NCBI RefSeq assembly: GCF_021532275.1 | Contig: NZ_JACBOT010000029.1 | Coordinates: 62,001-126,000, forward strand | DNA: 64,000 nt | Origin: Brevibacterium sp. UCMA 11754 | Lineage (GTDB): Bacteria > Actinomycetota > Actinomycetes > Actinomycetales > Brevibacteriaceae | Direction of reading: 5' to 3' | Shown here: positions 34,558-43,497 of the stretch, piece after piece | Numbering within the stretch: the first letter of the stretch is position 1 | How the letters are laid out: the number at the start of each line of letters is the position of its first letter | Translations under genes and position numbers: made by a program | The notes under the pieces: generated by a model | What the model was told of the DNA's origin: nothing | Seen by the model: the letters and a program-made list of their open reading frames with translations, nothing else | Database searches by the model: none

Positions 34558-34910
34558 GTGACTCTCCTTCTTCATTCTGTCTGACGGAGCGGAATGATTC
34601 TCATGTTCGGATCATGGCGAGCGGGAACCTGTCCCCCTCATTGTCATCGCTGACTACACATTCCATTCTGTCCCCTGCGCGGAAAAGCGATAGTGGCCTG
34701 GATCAAGTTCTGTCCGACATTTCGGACAGCAGTGTCGGCGTGCCAGACGAAACTCACGCGGGCCTCATTGAGCCCGCTCCCCAGAGCCTCGAGGCGAGCG
34801 CTCTCAGTCCAACAAATCAGTCGGCTTGCCTGAGCCCCTCGACCGTCATCCCGAGGATCGCAAGCCGCGCATCTTCGACTCCCACCATGACGAAACCGCC
34901 AGCGACCAGC
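34558..34910 (-). other. intergenic region upstream of hutU
   Basis: 353 bp with no convincing gene; long plus-strand frames here are shadows. It carries the hut operator at 34710-34729. A minus-strand frame ending at 34817-34819 has a coding-like composition for about 35 codons but no start and no clear family, so it may be a gene remnant or chance. Confidence 0.5.
34710..34729 (-). promoter_or_regulatory. putative hut operator, copy 2 (before hutU)
   Basis: CTGTCCGACATTTCGGACAG has perfect 8-bp arms around CATT and lies about 155-170 bp before the hutU start codon. It is the most symmetric of the four copies of the motif. Confidence 0.75.
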
Positions 34911-35822
34911 TCACCGCGCGATGCTGTGAGTCCGGACCGGCTCGATCGCAGGATGAGAGCGCAGTGCCTCGGCGCCCTGCAGCTGTCGAATCAACAGGAC
35001 CGTCGCCGATGCAATGCTCGGAGAGAACAGTTGCATCGGCTGAGTCTGACCACCATAGTCGAGCGTCAGTGTCATCGCTTCAATCTCGGGAAAGTAGGCG
35101 ACGACTGCGTTGAAGTAGAAGGAGAGGGTCCGGCCGCCGACCGGAATGATGAAGCGCCGATCCGTAACGAGGACATCAACGTACTGAATCTCGCGCCACT
35201 GGGCAGCTGCCATCTGCTGCGCCCGAGTTCTCGCGTTGGATCTGCCGATGGCGGAGCCGATGAGCGCCCCGGTGACGAAGAGGGGACTGCCCATGGCAAA
35301 GACCCCACCTGTCTGATAAGTGACATCCATACCGTAGTAACGTGCGTACTTCGCACGGAACTGGTCGAAGATGCGTTCACCCTGCTCGAGGTTGAGGTTG
35401 AAACTTTGGAGACGCTCCGGTTCGTCGCCGCACTGAAACCTCTCATACCATTGAGCCGCCTGGGTGCGAGCCGCCGAGCGGGCCGATGCATCGCAACGCG
35501 GGCCGCCCTCCTGCACGATCTGAACTTCCATCCTCCGCGCGGCCTTCTCATTGCGTTTCTGCACTTTTCGCGCGTAGGCACTGCTCGTTTGATACGTCTT
35601 CTGCGCGCCGATGATCGTGAAGATGATGAACACGATAGGAGCCACCACGGCAAGAATCACGGAGATGACGCCGATCCACGTCGCCGGCGAAGAGGTCGGT
35701 CCCGGTTCTGACTCGCTGAGCATCCATATAGCGACGAGACCGAAGATCCACACAGAGAGCGGAATGAGCAGCAGAGGAACCAACCAGGACAGGTGACGCT
35801 GCCAACCTCCGACAGGATTCAT
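34911..35822 (-). CDS. membrane-anchored protein of unknown function
   Basis: 303 residues from the ATG at 35822 with GAAGGAG six bases upstream. Two N-terminal transmembrane segments (about residues 12-38 and 48-72) are followed by a basic stretch (YARKVQKRNEKAARRMEV), a region with a possible alpha-helical pattern and a C-terminal domain of about 100 residues with several beta-strand-like runs (VDVLVTDRRFIIPVGGRTLSF). The latter resembles PH-like or SHOCT-associated domains that sense or bind lipid, but I cannot assign a family. It is divergent from the CoA-transferase operon; the shared 164-bp space contains the operator at 35917. No link to hut metabolism is visible. Confidence 0.65.
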   Translation of the reverse strand: MNPVGGWQRHLSWLVPLLLIPLSVWIFGLVAIWMLSESEPGPTSSPATWIGVISVILAVVAPIVFIIFTIIGAQKTYQTSSAYARKVQKRNEKAARRMEVQIVQEGGPRCDASARSAARTQAAQWYERFQCGDEPERLQSFNLNLEQGERIFDQFRAKYARYYGMDVTYQTGGVFAMGSPLFVTGALIGSAIGRSNARTRAQQMAAAQWREIQYVDVLVTDRRFIIPVGGRTLSFYFNAVVAYFPEIEAMTLTLDYGGQTQPMQLFSPSIASATVLLIRQLQGAEALRSHPAIEPVRTHSIAR

Positions 35823-35916
35823 TGTGTTCTCCTTCACCGTTCCGTCCCACGTTTCACCTTAAGTGTCTTTGAAGAACGCTATCGGAACTCATCCGATTCT
35901 TCATGCGAATCGTCAT

Positions 35917-35932
35917 TCCGACTTGTCGGACA
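35917..35932 (+). promoter_or_regulatory. putative hut operator, copy 3 (before the CoA-transferase operon)
   Basis: TCCGACTTGTCGGACA: arms TCCGA and TCGGA around a 4-base spacer, 57-70 bp upstream of the ATG at 35987. A further ATCGGA...TCCGAT pair in reverse arrangement lies at 35881-35897. The site falls inside the long open frame that could start at 35903, which supports the later start. Confidence 0.6.
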
Positions 35933-35986
35933 CTTTCGCTTGCCGCCTCGTTGTCCTGCCCGGGTCTCCACACGAGGATTGTCCTC

Positions 35987-37144
35987 ATGGACGCAACGAC
36001 GCAGCTGCTCACCGGGGTCAGGGTCGCGGACTTCTCGCGCGTGCTCGCCGGACCTTACGCCACGGCTATGCTCGCCGATCAGGGCGCAGAGGTCTTCAAG
36101 ATCGAGATGCCAGGGCACGGGGACGACTCCCGCCACCTTGGTCCCTTCACGGAGACCGGCTCGACCTATTTCACCTCGCTCAACAGAGGAAAACGCTCCA
36201 TCGAGGTCGACCTCAAGGACCCGGCTTCACACGAAGACCTACTCGACTTCATCCGCACCTGCGACGTCGTCGTCGAGAATTTCCGACCGGGCGTCGCGGC
36301 CAAGCTGGGACTGTCCTACGAGAACATCAAGGCGGTCAAGCCCGACATCGTCTATGCCTCGATCTCCGGATTCGGCCAGTCCGGAATCCAGGCGAAGCGG
36401 CCTGCCTACGACACCGTCATCCAAGCGCTCAGTGGTCTGATGTCGACCACCGGGTTCTCCGACGGCCCGCCTACCCGCGTGGGCGAATCCATCGCCGATG
36501 TCTCCGCGGGAGTCTTTGCCGCCTTCGGCGTCTCCAGCGCACTGTTCCACAAGCAGACGACGGGCGAAGGCGCCCACATCGACATCCCCATGCTCGACGT
36601 CATGCTCGCCACGCAGCCGACCAACACAGCTATCCACGCCGCCGGGTCGACACCGAGCCGGGTCGGCAACCGCCACCCGGTCTCGGCACCTTTCGACACC
36701 TATGCCGCCTCCGACGGTCTCGTCGTCATCGCCGTGGCCAACGACAAGCTCTTCGGCGTCCTCGCGGCCACCCTCGGCAAGCCGGGACTTGTCACCGACC
36801 CGAGATTCGCCACAGACGGGCTCCGGTCGGACAACGACAAGGCGCTGCGAGCAGAGATCGAGGAGTACACCAGTACTCATACGGTGGCCGAACTGTGTGC
36901 GATCTTCGACGACGCCGGCGTCCCCAACTCCCCCGTCCTCAACTTCGCCGAGGCGCTTGACGGACCGATCACCGCCGACCGCGACCTCACTGCCACCGAT
37001 GCCCGCACCGGGCATACGCACCTGGGCCACCCGCTCCTCATCGACGGGGCCAGGCCAGCGTCCGCACTCCCGGCGCCCCACCTCGGCGAGCACAATGACG
37101 AACTCAGGATGGGTCGCACGGAACCGGGCGACCCGAGCCTCTGA
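35987..37144 (+). CDS. class III CoA-transferase (CaiB/BaiF family)
   Basis: 385 residues from the ATG at 35987 (GAGG nine bases upstream). Clear family features: GVRVADFSRVLAGPYATAML near residue 9, ADQGAEVFKIEMPGHGDDSR with the conserved region before the catalytic Asp, SLNRGKRSIEVDLKD near 60, VVVENFRPG near 92 and SISGFGQSG near 120; the catalytic Asp of the family is in PAYDTVIQA near 140. Such enzymes swap CoA between two carboxylic acids by a ping-pong-free ternary mechanism (carnitine/crotonobetaine, oxalate/formate and others). The acyl-CoA dehydrogenase gene follows after 63 bp. The shared hut-type operator suggests a substrate linked to histidine breakdown (inference). Confidence 0.92.
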   Translation: MDATTQLLTGVRVADFSRVLAGPYATAMLADQGAEVFKIEMPGHGDDSRHLGPFTETGSTYFTSLNRGKRSIEVDLKDPASHEDLLDFIRTCDVVVENFRPGVAAKLGLSYENIKAVKPDIVYASISGFGQSGIQAKRPAYDTVIQALSGLMSTTGFSDGPPTRVGESIADVSAGVFAAFGVSSALFHKQTTGEGAHIDIPMLDVMLATQPTNTAIHAAGSTPSRVGNRHPVSAPFDTYAASDGLVVIAVANDKLFGVLAATLGKPGLVTDPRFATDGLRSDNDKALRAEIEEYTSTHTVAELCAIFDDAGVPNSPVLNFAEALDGPITADRDLTATDARTGHTHLGHPLLIDGARPASALPAPHLGEHNDELRMGRTEPGDPSL

Positions 37145-37207
37145 CCAGGGCCGCCATAGTCCGAGTTCACGGTCACAGCCCCATCCATTCCAGCAAGGAG
37201 TTTCACC

Positions 37208-38347
37208 ATGGCATTCGACATCAGCACCGACGAGCAGGAACTCGTCGACGCCGTGACCCAGATCAGCAAGGACGTCCTCGCACCGCGGGCGGCGGCCGCG
37301 GACACGAACGAACGCGTCTCGGACGAGACCCTGAAGACCCTCGCCGAGGTGGGCGTCCTCGGCCTCAACCTGCCCGAGGAGTTCGGCGGGCCGGGAGTCG
37401 GCTCGGTGGCGATGAGCCAGATGGTCGCCGCGGTGACCGAGGCCTGCGCCTCGACGGCCTCGATCATCACCGCTCAGTTCCTCGCCACCGATTCGATCCT
37501 CCTGGGCGGGACCGATGCACAGCGCCGATCATGGCTGCCCCGCGCCGCTGCCGGCGAGGTCATCGGATCATTCGGACTGACCGAACCAGGTGCGGGATCC
37601 AACCCTGCGGAGATGTCGACGAAGGCTGTGAAGGTCGAAGGCGGCTGGCATCTCAAGGGAACGAAGTGCTTCGTCACGAATGCCGGCTTCGCTGACTTCA
37701 TCGTCGTCTACGCGAAAACAGACATGGACGCCGGACACCACGGAATCAGCGCATTCATCGTCGACACCGCGACCGCTTCGGCGGGGCTCGATTTCAACCC
37801 TCCCGAGAAGACGATGGGTCTGCGCGGCAGCCCAGTCTACGAGTTCGTCATCGACACGATCGCGCCCGACGACGCCCTCCTCGGCGCCGAGGGCGAAGGC
37901 TTCACCACGGCCATGCGAGTCCTCGACCGCGGACGCATCGAGGTCGCTGCCATGAGCCTCGGCATCTCCAAGGCCGCGCTCGACGCAGCCGTCGCCTGGG
38001 CCGGGGAGCGCCGGATCAACGGCAAGCCCCTGGACCGCCTCCAGGGCATCGCCTTCAAGCTCGCCGATATGTACACAAGATACCGCTCGGCATGGCTGCT
38101 GACGATGGATGCCGCAGAGCAGAGGGACGCCGGGGTGGACTTCACCCGGTCCTCGGCGACGGCAAAGCTCGCCGCCTCCGAGGCTGCCGCATTCATCGCC
38201 GATGAGGCCCTCCAGATCCACGGCGGGTACGGCTTCACCAGGGACTTCCCGCTCGAACGCTACGTTCGTGATGCCCGGATCTACCGCATCTACGAAGGGT
38301 CCTCGGAGATACAGCGGACGATCATCGCGCGATCGCTCTCTCACTGA
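37208..38347 (+). CDS. acyl-CoA dehydrogenase
   Basis: 379 residues with the normal three-domain layout: helical N-domain, beta-barrel (FGLTEPGAGSNPAEMSTKA near residue 122, FVTNAG near 156) and C-terminal helical domain (LQIHGGYGFTRDFPLERYVRDARI near 335, read in parts; YEGSSEIQR near 363). FAD-linked introduction of a 2,3-double bond in an acyl-CoA. The catalytic base position near residue 360 is a Glu in IYEGSSE, as in short- and medium-chain enzymes. It has a strong ribosome-binding site (CAAGGAG) and is in one operon with the CoA-transferase, so the pair can activate an acid, oxidise it and pass CoA on. Confidence 0.93.
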   Translation: MAFDISTDEQELVDAVTQISKDVLAPRAAAADTNERVSDETLKTLAEVGVLGLNLPEEFGGPGVGSVAMSQMVAAVTEACASTASIITAQFLATDSILLGGTDAQRRSWLPRAAAGEVIGSFGLTEPGAGSNPAEMSTKAVKVEGGWHLKGTKCFVTNAGFADFIVVYAKTDMDAGHHGISAFIVDTATASAGLDFNPPEKTMGLRGSPVYEFVIDTIAPDDALLGAEGEGFTTAMRVLDRGRIEVAAMSLGISKAALDAAVAWAGERRINGKPLDRLQGIAFKLADMYTRYRSAWLLTMDAAEQRDAGVDFTRSSATAKLAASEAAAFIADEALQIHGGYGFTRDFPLERYVRDARIYRIYEGSSEIQRTIIARSLSH

Positions 38348-38391
38348 AGCGGTCGAACCAGAACCGAAACCTGCCCGGGAATACGATCAGT

Positions 38392-38430
38392 GCGGAACTC
38401 AGGGTCGATCGATTCGACCGTGAGCTCCGC
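38392..38430 (+). terminator. terminator after the acyl-CoA dehydrogenase gene
   Basis: GCGGA..CTCA..GGTCGA, loop TCGAT, TCGACC..TGAG..TCCGC: three matched arm segments with single-base mismatches give a 39-base hairpin 45 bp after the stop. No long T-run follows. Confidence 0.5.
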
Positions 38431-38448
38431 TGCTCATTCCACCTACAT

Positions 38449-38465
38449 TCCGAAATGTCGGACAG
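38449..38465 (+). promoter_or_regulatory. putative hut operator, copy 4 (before the NCS1 permease)
   Basis: TCCGAAATGTCGGACAG: arms TCCGA (38449-38453) and TCGGA (38458-38462) with a 4-base spacer, about 80-95 bp upstream of the ATG at 38543. Same geometry as the sites before hutI, hutU and the CoA-transferase gene. Confidence 0.65.
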
Positions 38466-38542
38466 ATTGTGTGACTCGGGTCTCGTTTCACTTGAAATTC
38501 AGGTGTTGACTGGTTCTGATTCACCATTCGAAGGAGAAACCA

Positions 38543-39979
38543 ATGGCTAGTACGTCCAATTCGGGGATCGAAAAACGGTCCATCGAGATGGTGCCGGATG
38601 CAGAGCGCCACGGAACGCCGCGCTCCCAGTTCACGCTGTGGTTCGGCGCCAACACCCAGATCACCGCCATCGTCGACGGGGCACTCGCCGTCGTCTTCGG
38701 TGCCGATGCGCTGTGGGCCATCATCGGCCTTCTCATCGGCAACCTCATCGGTGGAATCGTCATGGCCCTCCACTCCGCGCAGGGCCCACAGCTGGGTCTG
38801 CCGCAGATGATCTCCTCCAGAGCTCAGTTCGGCATCATCGGGGCGATCATTCCGCTGGTGCTCGTCGTGCTCATGTACATCGGCTTCGCTTCGACCGGTG
38901 CGGTGCTCTCCGGCCAGGCCGTCAACCTGATCATCGGCGTCGATACGCCGGCAGTGGGCATCGTCATCTTCGGTGCGCTGACGGCGTCTGTCGCGCTGCT
39001 GGGCTACAAGTACATCCACGTGCTCGGCCGGATCTCCTCGGTCACGGGCCTGCTCGGGTTCCTCTTCATCACCTACTGCGTGTTCACCAAGGTCGACGTT
39101 CCCGGACTGATCTCAGGCTCGTCCTTCGCGTTTCCAGCATTCCTGTCAGCGATCGCACTGTCCGTCGGATGGCAGCTGACCTACGGCCCCTACGTCGCCG
39201 ACTACTCGCGCTACCTGCCGCGGTCGACTCCTGCATCGAAGACCTTCTGGTTCACCTTCGGCGGCTCGGTCATCGGATCACAGTGGTCGATGACCCTGGG
39301 TGCCCTCATCGGCGCCGCCGCCATGACCGAGACCGGCAACTCCTTCGTCGAGAACCAGGTCAGCTTCGTCGGTGACATCGTCGGCGGAGGCGTCTACGCC
39401 CTGCTCATCTTCATCGTCATCCTGTTGGGCAAGCTCACCGTCAACACCCTCAACGCCTACGGTGCGTTCATGTGCACGCTGACGATCCTCACCTCCTTCG
39501 GGGAGAAGACGAACATCCGCCGCTGGACCCGCGCGGTCTTCGTCATCGGCATCGTCACCCTGACCGTTCTCGTGGCGCTGTTGGCCTCTGCGGACTTCCT
39601 GGCGAACTTCAAGAACTTCGTCCTCGCACTGCTCATGGTCTTCACCCCATGGAGCATCATCAACCTCACCGACTACTACCTGATCTCGAAGGACCGCTTC
39701 GACATCCCCGCCTTCTACGACCACAAGGGCCGCTACGGCAAGTGGAACTGGCGGGCGCTCGTGGCCTATGGAGTCGGCGTCGTCGTGCAGATCCCTTTCC
39801 TCGCTCAGTCCTTCTACACCGGGCCCTTGGTCGAGAAGCTGGGAGGCGCCGACATCTCCTGGCTCGTCGGCATCGCTGTGACCTTCTTCCTCTACTACTT
39901 CCTGCTCCGCAACCGCAGCGTTGCCCCAACGGAGACCATCTACCCCAACGTGGAGGCACTGGACGCGCAGCGCGCCTGA
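38543..39979 (+). CDS. NCS1-family permease (cytosine/purine/hydantoin type), candidate hut-regulon importer
   Basis: 478 residues with about twelve transmembrane segments. NCS1 signatures: FTLWFGANTQITAIVDGAL near residue 31, ISSRAQFGIIGAIIP near 91, YGPYVADYSRYLPRSTP near 213 and WSIINLTDYYLI near 372. The family carries cytosine, purines, allantoin, hydantoins and related ring compounds, and a NCS1-like protein serves urocanate uptake in some Pseudomonas hut loci as far as I recall. The hut-type operator upstream and the neighbouring hutU make urocanate or another imidazole acid the best guess; the nearest alternative is a pyrimidine. GAAGGAGAAACC precedes the ATG. Confidence 0.85.
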   Translation: MASTSNSGIEKRSIEMVPDAERHGTPRSQFTLWFGANTQITAIVDGALAVVFGADALWAIIGLLIGNLIGGIVMALHSAQGPQLGLPQMISSRAQFGIIGAIIPLVLVVLMYIGFASTGAVLSGQAVNLIIGVDTPAVGIVIFGALTASVALLGYKYIHVLGRISSVTGLLGFLFITYCVFTKVDVPGLISGSSFAFPAFLSAIALSVGWQLTYGPYVADYSRYLPRSTPASKTFWFTFGGSVIGSQWSMTLGALIGAAAMTETGNSFVENQVSFVGDIVGGGVYALLIFIVILLGKLTVNTLNAYGAFMCTLTILTSFGEKTNIRRWTRAVFVIGIVTLTVLVALLASADFLANFKNFVLALLMVFTPWSIINLTDYYLISKDRFDIPAFYDHKGRYGKWNWRALVAYGVGVVVQIPFLAQSFYTGPLVEKLGGADISWLVGIAVTFFLYYFLLRNRSVAPTETIYPNVEALDAQRA

Positions 39980-40037
39980 GTCTGTCGCCGAGGCTGCGGC
40001 GGCGGGAACTTCGCGAGTGGAGGACTAGGAAAGTGCA

Positions 40038-40090
40038 CAGTTCAAGCCAGGCTGAGTGGGTTGCAAACCTACTCAGCCTGACTTGAACTG
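40038..40090 (+). terminator. bidirectional terminator between NCS1 permease and NhaC
   Basis: CAGTTCAAG..CAGGCTGAGTGGGT and ACCTACTCAGCCTG..CTTGAACTG form a 24-bp stem with two wobble-type mismatches and a short loop, placed between two convergent genes. Confidence 0.7.
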
Positions 40091-40124
40091 CCTGACGCAC
40101 TCCAGCCCTCGCGTCGGACCTAGA

Positions 40125-41696
40125 TCACTCCACATCGGCGAGGGGCAAGGTGTCAGTCCTGGCGGTGCGCTGCTGCCGTGCGGCACTCACCCGGGAGATG
40201 ACGAGGTAGGTGATGATCATCGCGGCGATGCTGAAGATGACGATGTACGGGCTCTCCAGGAACCCTGCGATGACGAATGACACTGCGACGATGACTGCGT
40301 TGATGACCGCATAGGGAATCTGAGTCTTGACGTGGTCGACCAGGTCAGTGCCGGCTCCGGTCGAGGCGAGGATGGTCGAATCGGAGATCGGGGAACAGTG
40401 GTCTCCGAAGATTCCCCCGGAGAGCACGGCTCCGATGCACACGATGACAGCCGCGTCGAGTCCGAAGGCGACCGGGATCGCCAGGGGGATCATGATGGCG
40501 AAGGTGCCCCACGAGCTGCCGGTGGCGAAGGACATCACGGCCGCGCAGACGAAGATGAGAACGGGCACAAGAGCAGCCGGGACGACACCGGACATCATCT
40601 CGACGAGGAAGTTCGCGGTCCCCATCGCCTCGAGCAGCCCACCCAAGGTCCAGGCCAGAACGAGGATCAGCACCACGCCGATCATCTTCTCCATGCCCTT
40701 GACGTAGTTCCCGAGAATGACACCGATCGGGTTGATCTTGAAGATGAGCATGAGCGCGATGAGAACCACAGCTGCGAAAAGGTAGGCGGTGCTCAAGGCA
40801 GCACGGAATTCCTCGCCCGGGATCGGCTCGGCAGGGAAGCCGAGAGTCACGAGGATCGAGAAAAGGGTGACGAAGAGTACGAGCAGCGGCAGCCAGATGA
40901 CGATCGGTCGGCTCTCCGAGGTCATTTCAGGGCCGCTTGCAGGATCATCCTTGGTGGAATCGGATCCTCGCAGGGGTTTCGAATTGGGCCAGTGGATTTC
41001 GCCAGTCTCCTGCACACGTCTTTCAGCTCGACGCATAGCGCCGAAGTCCGTGCGTGTCAGCGCCACGACGGGGATCGCGGTGACAGCGAGGATGGCGTAG
41101 AACTGAAATGGGATCGCGTGCACGAACACCGTGAACTCGGAGATCTGAAGACCTTCTCTGTCGAACTCTTCTCGGATGAGCCCCATGATGTAGATGCCCC
41201 ACCCGATGAAGGGGATGAGCACTGCCACGGGAGATGATGTCGAGTCGAGAATCCACGCCAGCTTCTCGCGAGAGAGCTTGAGTTTGTCGAAGATCTTCTC
41301 GAAGATCGGTCCCACGATGAGAGGGGTGCCCAGATCGGAGAAGAAGATGATGAGTCCACCCAACCATGCGGAGATCTGCCCTTTGCCCGGGGTGTTGATG
41401 AGGCGTGAGGCCCTCGCAGCCAGTGCGGCCCCTCCACCCGAGCGCTCGACAAGCGCGACGAAGCCTCCGATGAAGAACAGGAGGATCATCACGCCGGCGT
41501 TGTAGCTGTCGGTGACCACCGGCGCGAGATGATCGGTGACGAGCCCCATGGTGGTCGTCACCGGGTTGGGTCCGATGACGATCATCAGACCAACGAAGAT
41601 TCCGACGAACAGTGCGATGACGACATTCCTGAAGAGCACCGCGAGCAGGATCGCCAGCAACGGCGGAATCAGAGATACGAGTCCCATATGGTCCAT
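40125..41696 (-). CDS. NhaC-family Na+/H+ antiporter
   Basis: 523 residues with about twelve transmembrane segments. NhaC pattern: FFIGGFVALVERSGGGAALA near residue 75, FFSDLGTPLIVGPIFEKIFDKL near 118 (two parts), DSTSSPVAVLIPFIGWGIY near 150 and FATGSSWGTFAIMIPLAIPVA near 395, GDHCSPISDSTILASTGAG near 440. A polar cytoplasmic loop at residues about 235-270 is longer than usual. Family members exchange Na+ for H+, or malate/lactate pairs in some branches. No partner gene; the start may be the second ATG (41687). Confidence 0.85.
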   Translation of the reverse strand: MDHMGLVSLIPPLLAILLAVLFRNVVIALFVGIFVGLMIVIGPNPVTTTMGLVTDHLAPVVTDSYNAGVMILLFFIGGFVALVERSGGGAALAARASRLINTPGKGQISAWLGGLIIFFSDLGTPLIVGPIFEKIFDKLKLSREKLAWILDSTSSPVAVLIPFIGWGIYIMGLIREEFDREGLQISEFTVFVHAIPFQFYAILAVTAIPVVALTRTDFGAMRRAERRVQETGEIHWPNSKPLRGSDSTKDDPASGPEMTSESRPIVIWLPLLVLFVTLFSILVTLGFPAEPIPGEEFRAALSTAYLFAAVVLIALMLIFKINPIGVILGNYVKGMEKMIGVVLILVLAWTLGGLLEAMGTANFLVEMMSGVVPAALVPVLIFVCAAVMSFATGSSWGTFAIMIPLAIPVAFGLDAAVIVCIGAVLSGGIFGDHCSPISDSTILASTGAGTDLVDHVKTQIPYAVINAVIVAVSFVIAGFLESPYIVIFSIAAMIITYLVISRVSAARQQRTARTDTLPLADVE

Positions 41697-42054
41697 AATC
41701 GGGGCGTCCTTCGTGTCATGGCTCGTCGATGTGCCGTGGTTCGCTTGATATCAGCGAATTCACAATATCGGTTCTCACGACACCCGTCCTTGCCAATCTC
41801 AATTGTGAGATACTCACGCCGCAATTCCGCCTGCAGGCAGAATCTCACTACGGTCTTTCTCTCAACCTGATTGACCGATAAAAAATGTTACTGGTAAGTT
41901 CTACTATCGAGTAAGGTTGTGACACCCGTCACCATACGGTGTGAACAACAGCGATGACCGAGCGGATGGCATTTCCGTCTGACCGGCCAGCGACGCCACA
42001 ACTGTCCGCGCACTCTCAACGCCGAGACACACGACAGAACAGGATTGCACGCAG
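41697..42054 (+). promoter_or_regulatory. divergent promoter region between NhaC and the secreted lipase
   Basis: No gene. TCTCAATTGTGAGA at 41797-41810 is an imperfect palindrome with 5-bp arms on the NhaC side. On the lipase side TTACTGGTAA and TACTATCGAGTA (about 41888-41915) are two short adjacent palindromes in an AT-rich patch that could hold a regulated promoter. Neither can be tied to a regulator in this window. Confidence 0.35.
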
Positions 42055-43497
42055 ATGAGAACGTCCCGACATGCAACGCTTCCACACGTACGACGCATCG
42101 CAACGGCGAGCGCAGCCGCCGTTGTCGGCCTGGCGCTCACGATGGGCACCGTGACCACTCCAGCCCAAGCTCAGGACCTTGTCCCTCAATCAGACAAAGA
42201 AGCCAAGAAGATGGTCGAAGACAGGCAGGCCGAGGACTCAAGCTCCCTCAATCGGAGCAACGTCCCCGAAGGTGTGAGCGTTGAGCAGGCCAAGAAGGCC
42301 ATCGAGAAATCAGACGAGATCACCACCGCTGACGTCGAGTACGCAGCAGCGCTCGAGGATCTTCCGGATTCGGGAGTCCCCGAGGACTTCTACAAGACCC
42401 CAGCGACGCTGCCGGATGAGAACGGCGGGGTGGTCAAACAGGTGGCCTCGAAGTTCTATCTTGATCCGGCCAAGCTGATTGAGCACAGCGCGAAGTCAGA
42501 GACGTTCATGTACAAGACCACTGACGAAGAGGGCACAGCGCGAGCCGCAACCGCCACGCTGCTGACCCCCGAAGGCGCGAAGGAAGACGCAGAGGATGCC
42601 GTCGTCATCGCCCCGGGCACACAGGGCATTGCCGACAAGTGCGCCCCCAGCCGACAGATGGGTATGGGCACCGAATACGAAGGAGTCTCCGTCACCTCGG
42701 CGCTGGCGGCCAAGCGCCCCGTGGTCATCGTCGACTATGTGGGTCTGGGCACGGAGGGCGCGCACAGCTATCTCAATCGAGTCGAAGAGGGCCGCTCAGT
42801 GCTCGACGCTGCCAGGGCCGCGCGAGAGGTCAAAGGAAGCTCGATCAACGCCGACACGAAGCTTCAGCTGCGAGGCTATTCGCAGGGCGGACAGGCCACC
42901 GCGGCGGCCCTAGAGCTCAAGAAGGACTGGGCACCCGAACTCAATGTCGCCTCCGCCTCGGCGGGTGCCGTGCCCACGGACCTGTACGAAACCGTGTCCG
43001 GACTCTCGAGTGTCTACACGGCCTTCGCCCTGTACGGGGTCGATTCGTTTGCGCGGCAGGCGGATGTCGACATGACCAAGTACCTCAATCAGAAGGGCCT
43101 CGACGCCGTCGACCGTGCCTCGAACCAGTGCACCATCGAGGCCCTCGTCTCGAATGCGTTCCTCGACACCGACACTCTGACCAAGGACGGAACCTCGTTC
43201 CAGAAGCTCATCGAGGACAATTTCCTCGAGGTGGCGGACAAGCAGAAACTCGGACAGGCGGAGATCCCCGACATTCCGCTGCTGGTCAATCACAGCCACC
43301 TCGATGACGTCGTGCCCTTCGCCCTCGGAAAAGAACTGGCCTCAACCTGGTGCGATGCCGGGCACAAAGTCCTGTTCCGGGACAACCTCGGACCGACTCA
43401 TATCGGCGGATACATCGCCACTGTTCCCCGAATCGAAATCTTCACGAACCGCACGTTCGCCGGGAAGGCTCCGGTCGACAGCTGCTGGAGGCTGTGA
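42055..43497 (+). CDS. secreted lipase, LIP family
   Basis: 480 residues. Residues 1-40 form a Sec signal peptide: basic start, hydrophobic core (ASAAAVVGLALTMG) and AQA cleavage motif before QDLVPQ. A charged, Lys/Glu-rich region of about 60 residues follows, then the alpha/beta hydrolase domain: oxyanion region VVIAPGTQG near residue 180, nucleophile elbow GYSQGG near 278, Asp in HSHLDDVVP near 420 and His in GPTHIGGY near 450. The fold and motifs fit the LIP (secretory lipase) family of actinobacteria, which hydrolyse triglycerides or esters outside the cell. Transcribed alone; a large hairpin follows at 43581. Confidence 0.88.
   Translation: MRTSRHATLPHVRRIATASAAAVVGLALTMGTVTTPAQAQDLVPQSDKEAKKMVEDRQAEDSSSLNRSNVPEGVSVEQAKKAIEKSDEITTADVEYAAALEDLPDSGVPEDFYKTPATLPDENGGVVKQVASKFYLDPAKLIEHSAKSETFMYKTTDEEGTARAATATLLTPEGAKEDAEDAVVIAPGTQGIADKCAPSRQMGMGTEYEGVSVTSALAAKRPVVIVDYVGLGTEGAHSYLNRVEEGRSVLDAARAAREVKGSSINADTKLQLRGYSQGGQATAAALELKKDWAPELNVASASAGAVPTDLYETVSGLSSVYTAFALYGVDSFARQADVDMTKYLNQKGLDAVDRASNQCTIEALVSNAFLDTDTLTKDGTSFQKLIEDNFLEVADKQKLGQAEIPDIPLLVNHSHLDDVVPFALGKELASTWCDAGHKVLFRDNLGPTHIGGYIATVPRIEIFTNRTFAGKAPVDSCWRL

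Noticed and set aside
34817-34930. Coding-like minus-strand stretch after the unknown membrane protein
   Set aside because: About 35 codons with plausible residues but no start, and overlapping the real gene's end; too short to call a remnant gene.
34614-35711. 365-codon plus-strand open frame
   Set aside because: Antisense shadow of the 34911-35822 gene plus intergenic sequence; composition and lack of a ribosome-binding site argue against it.
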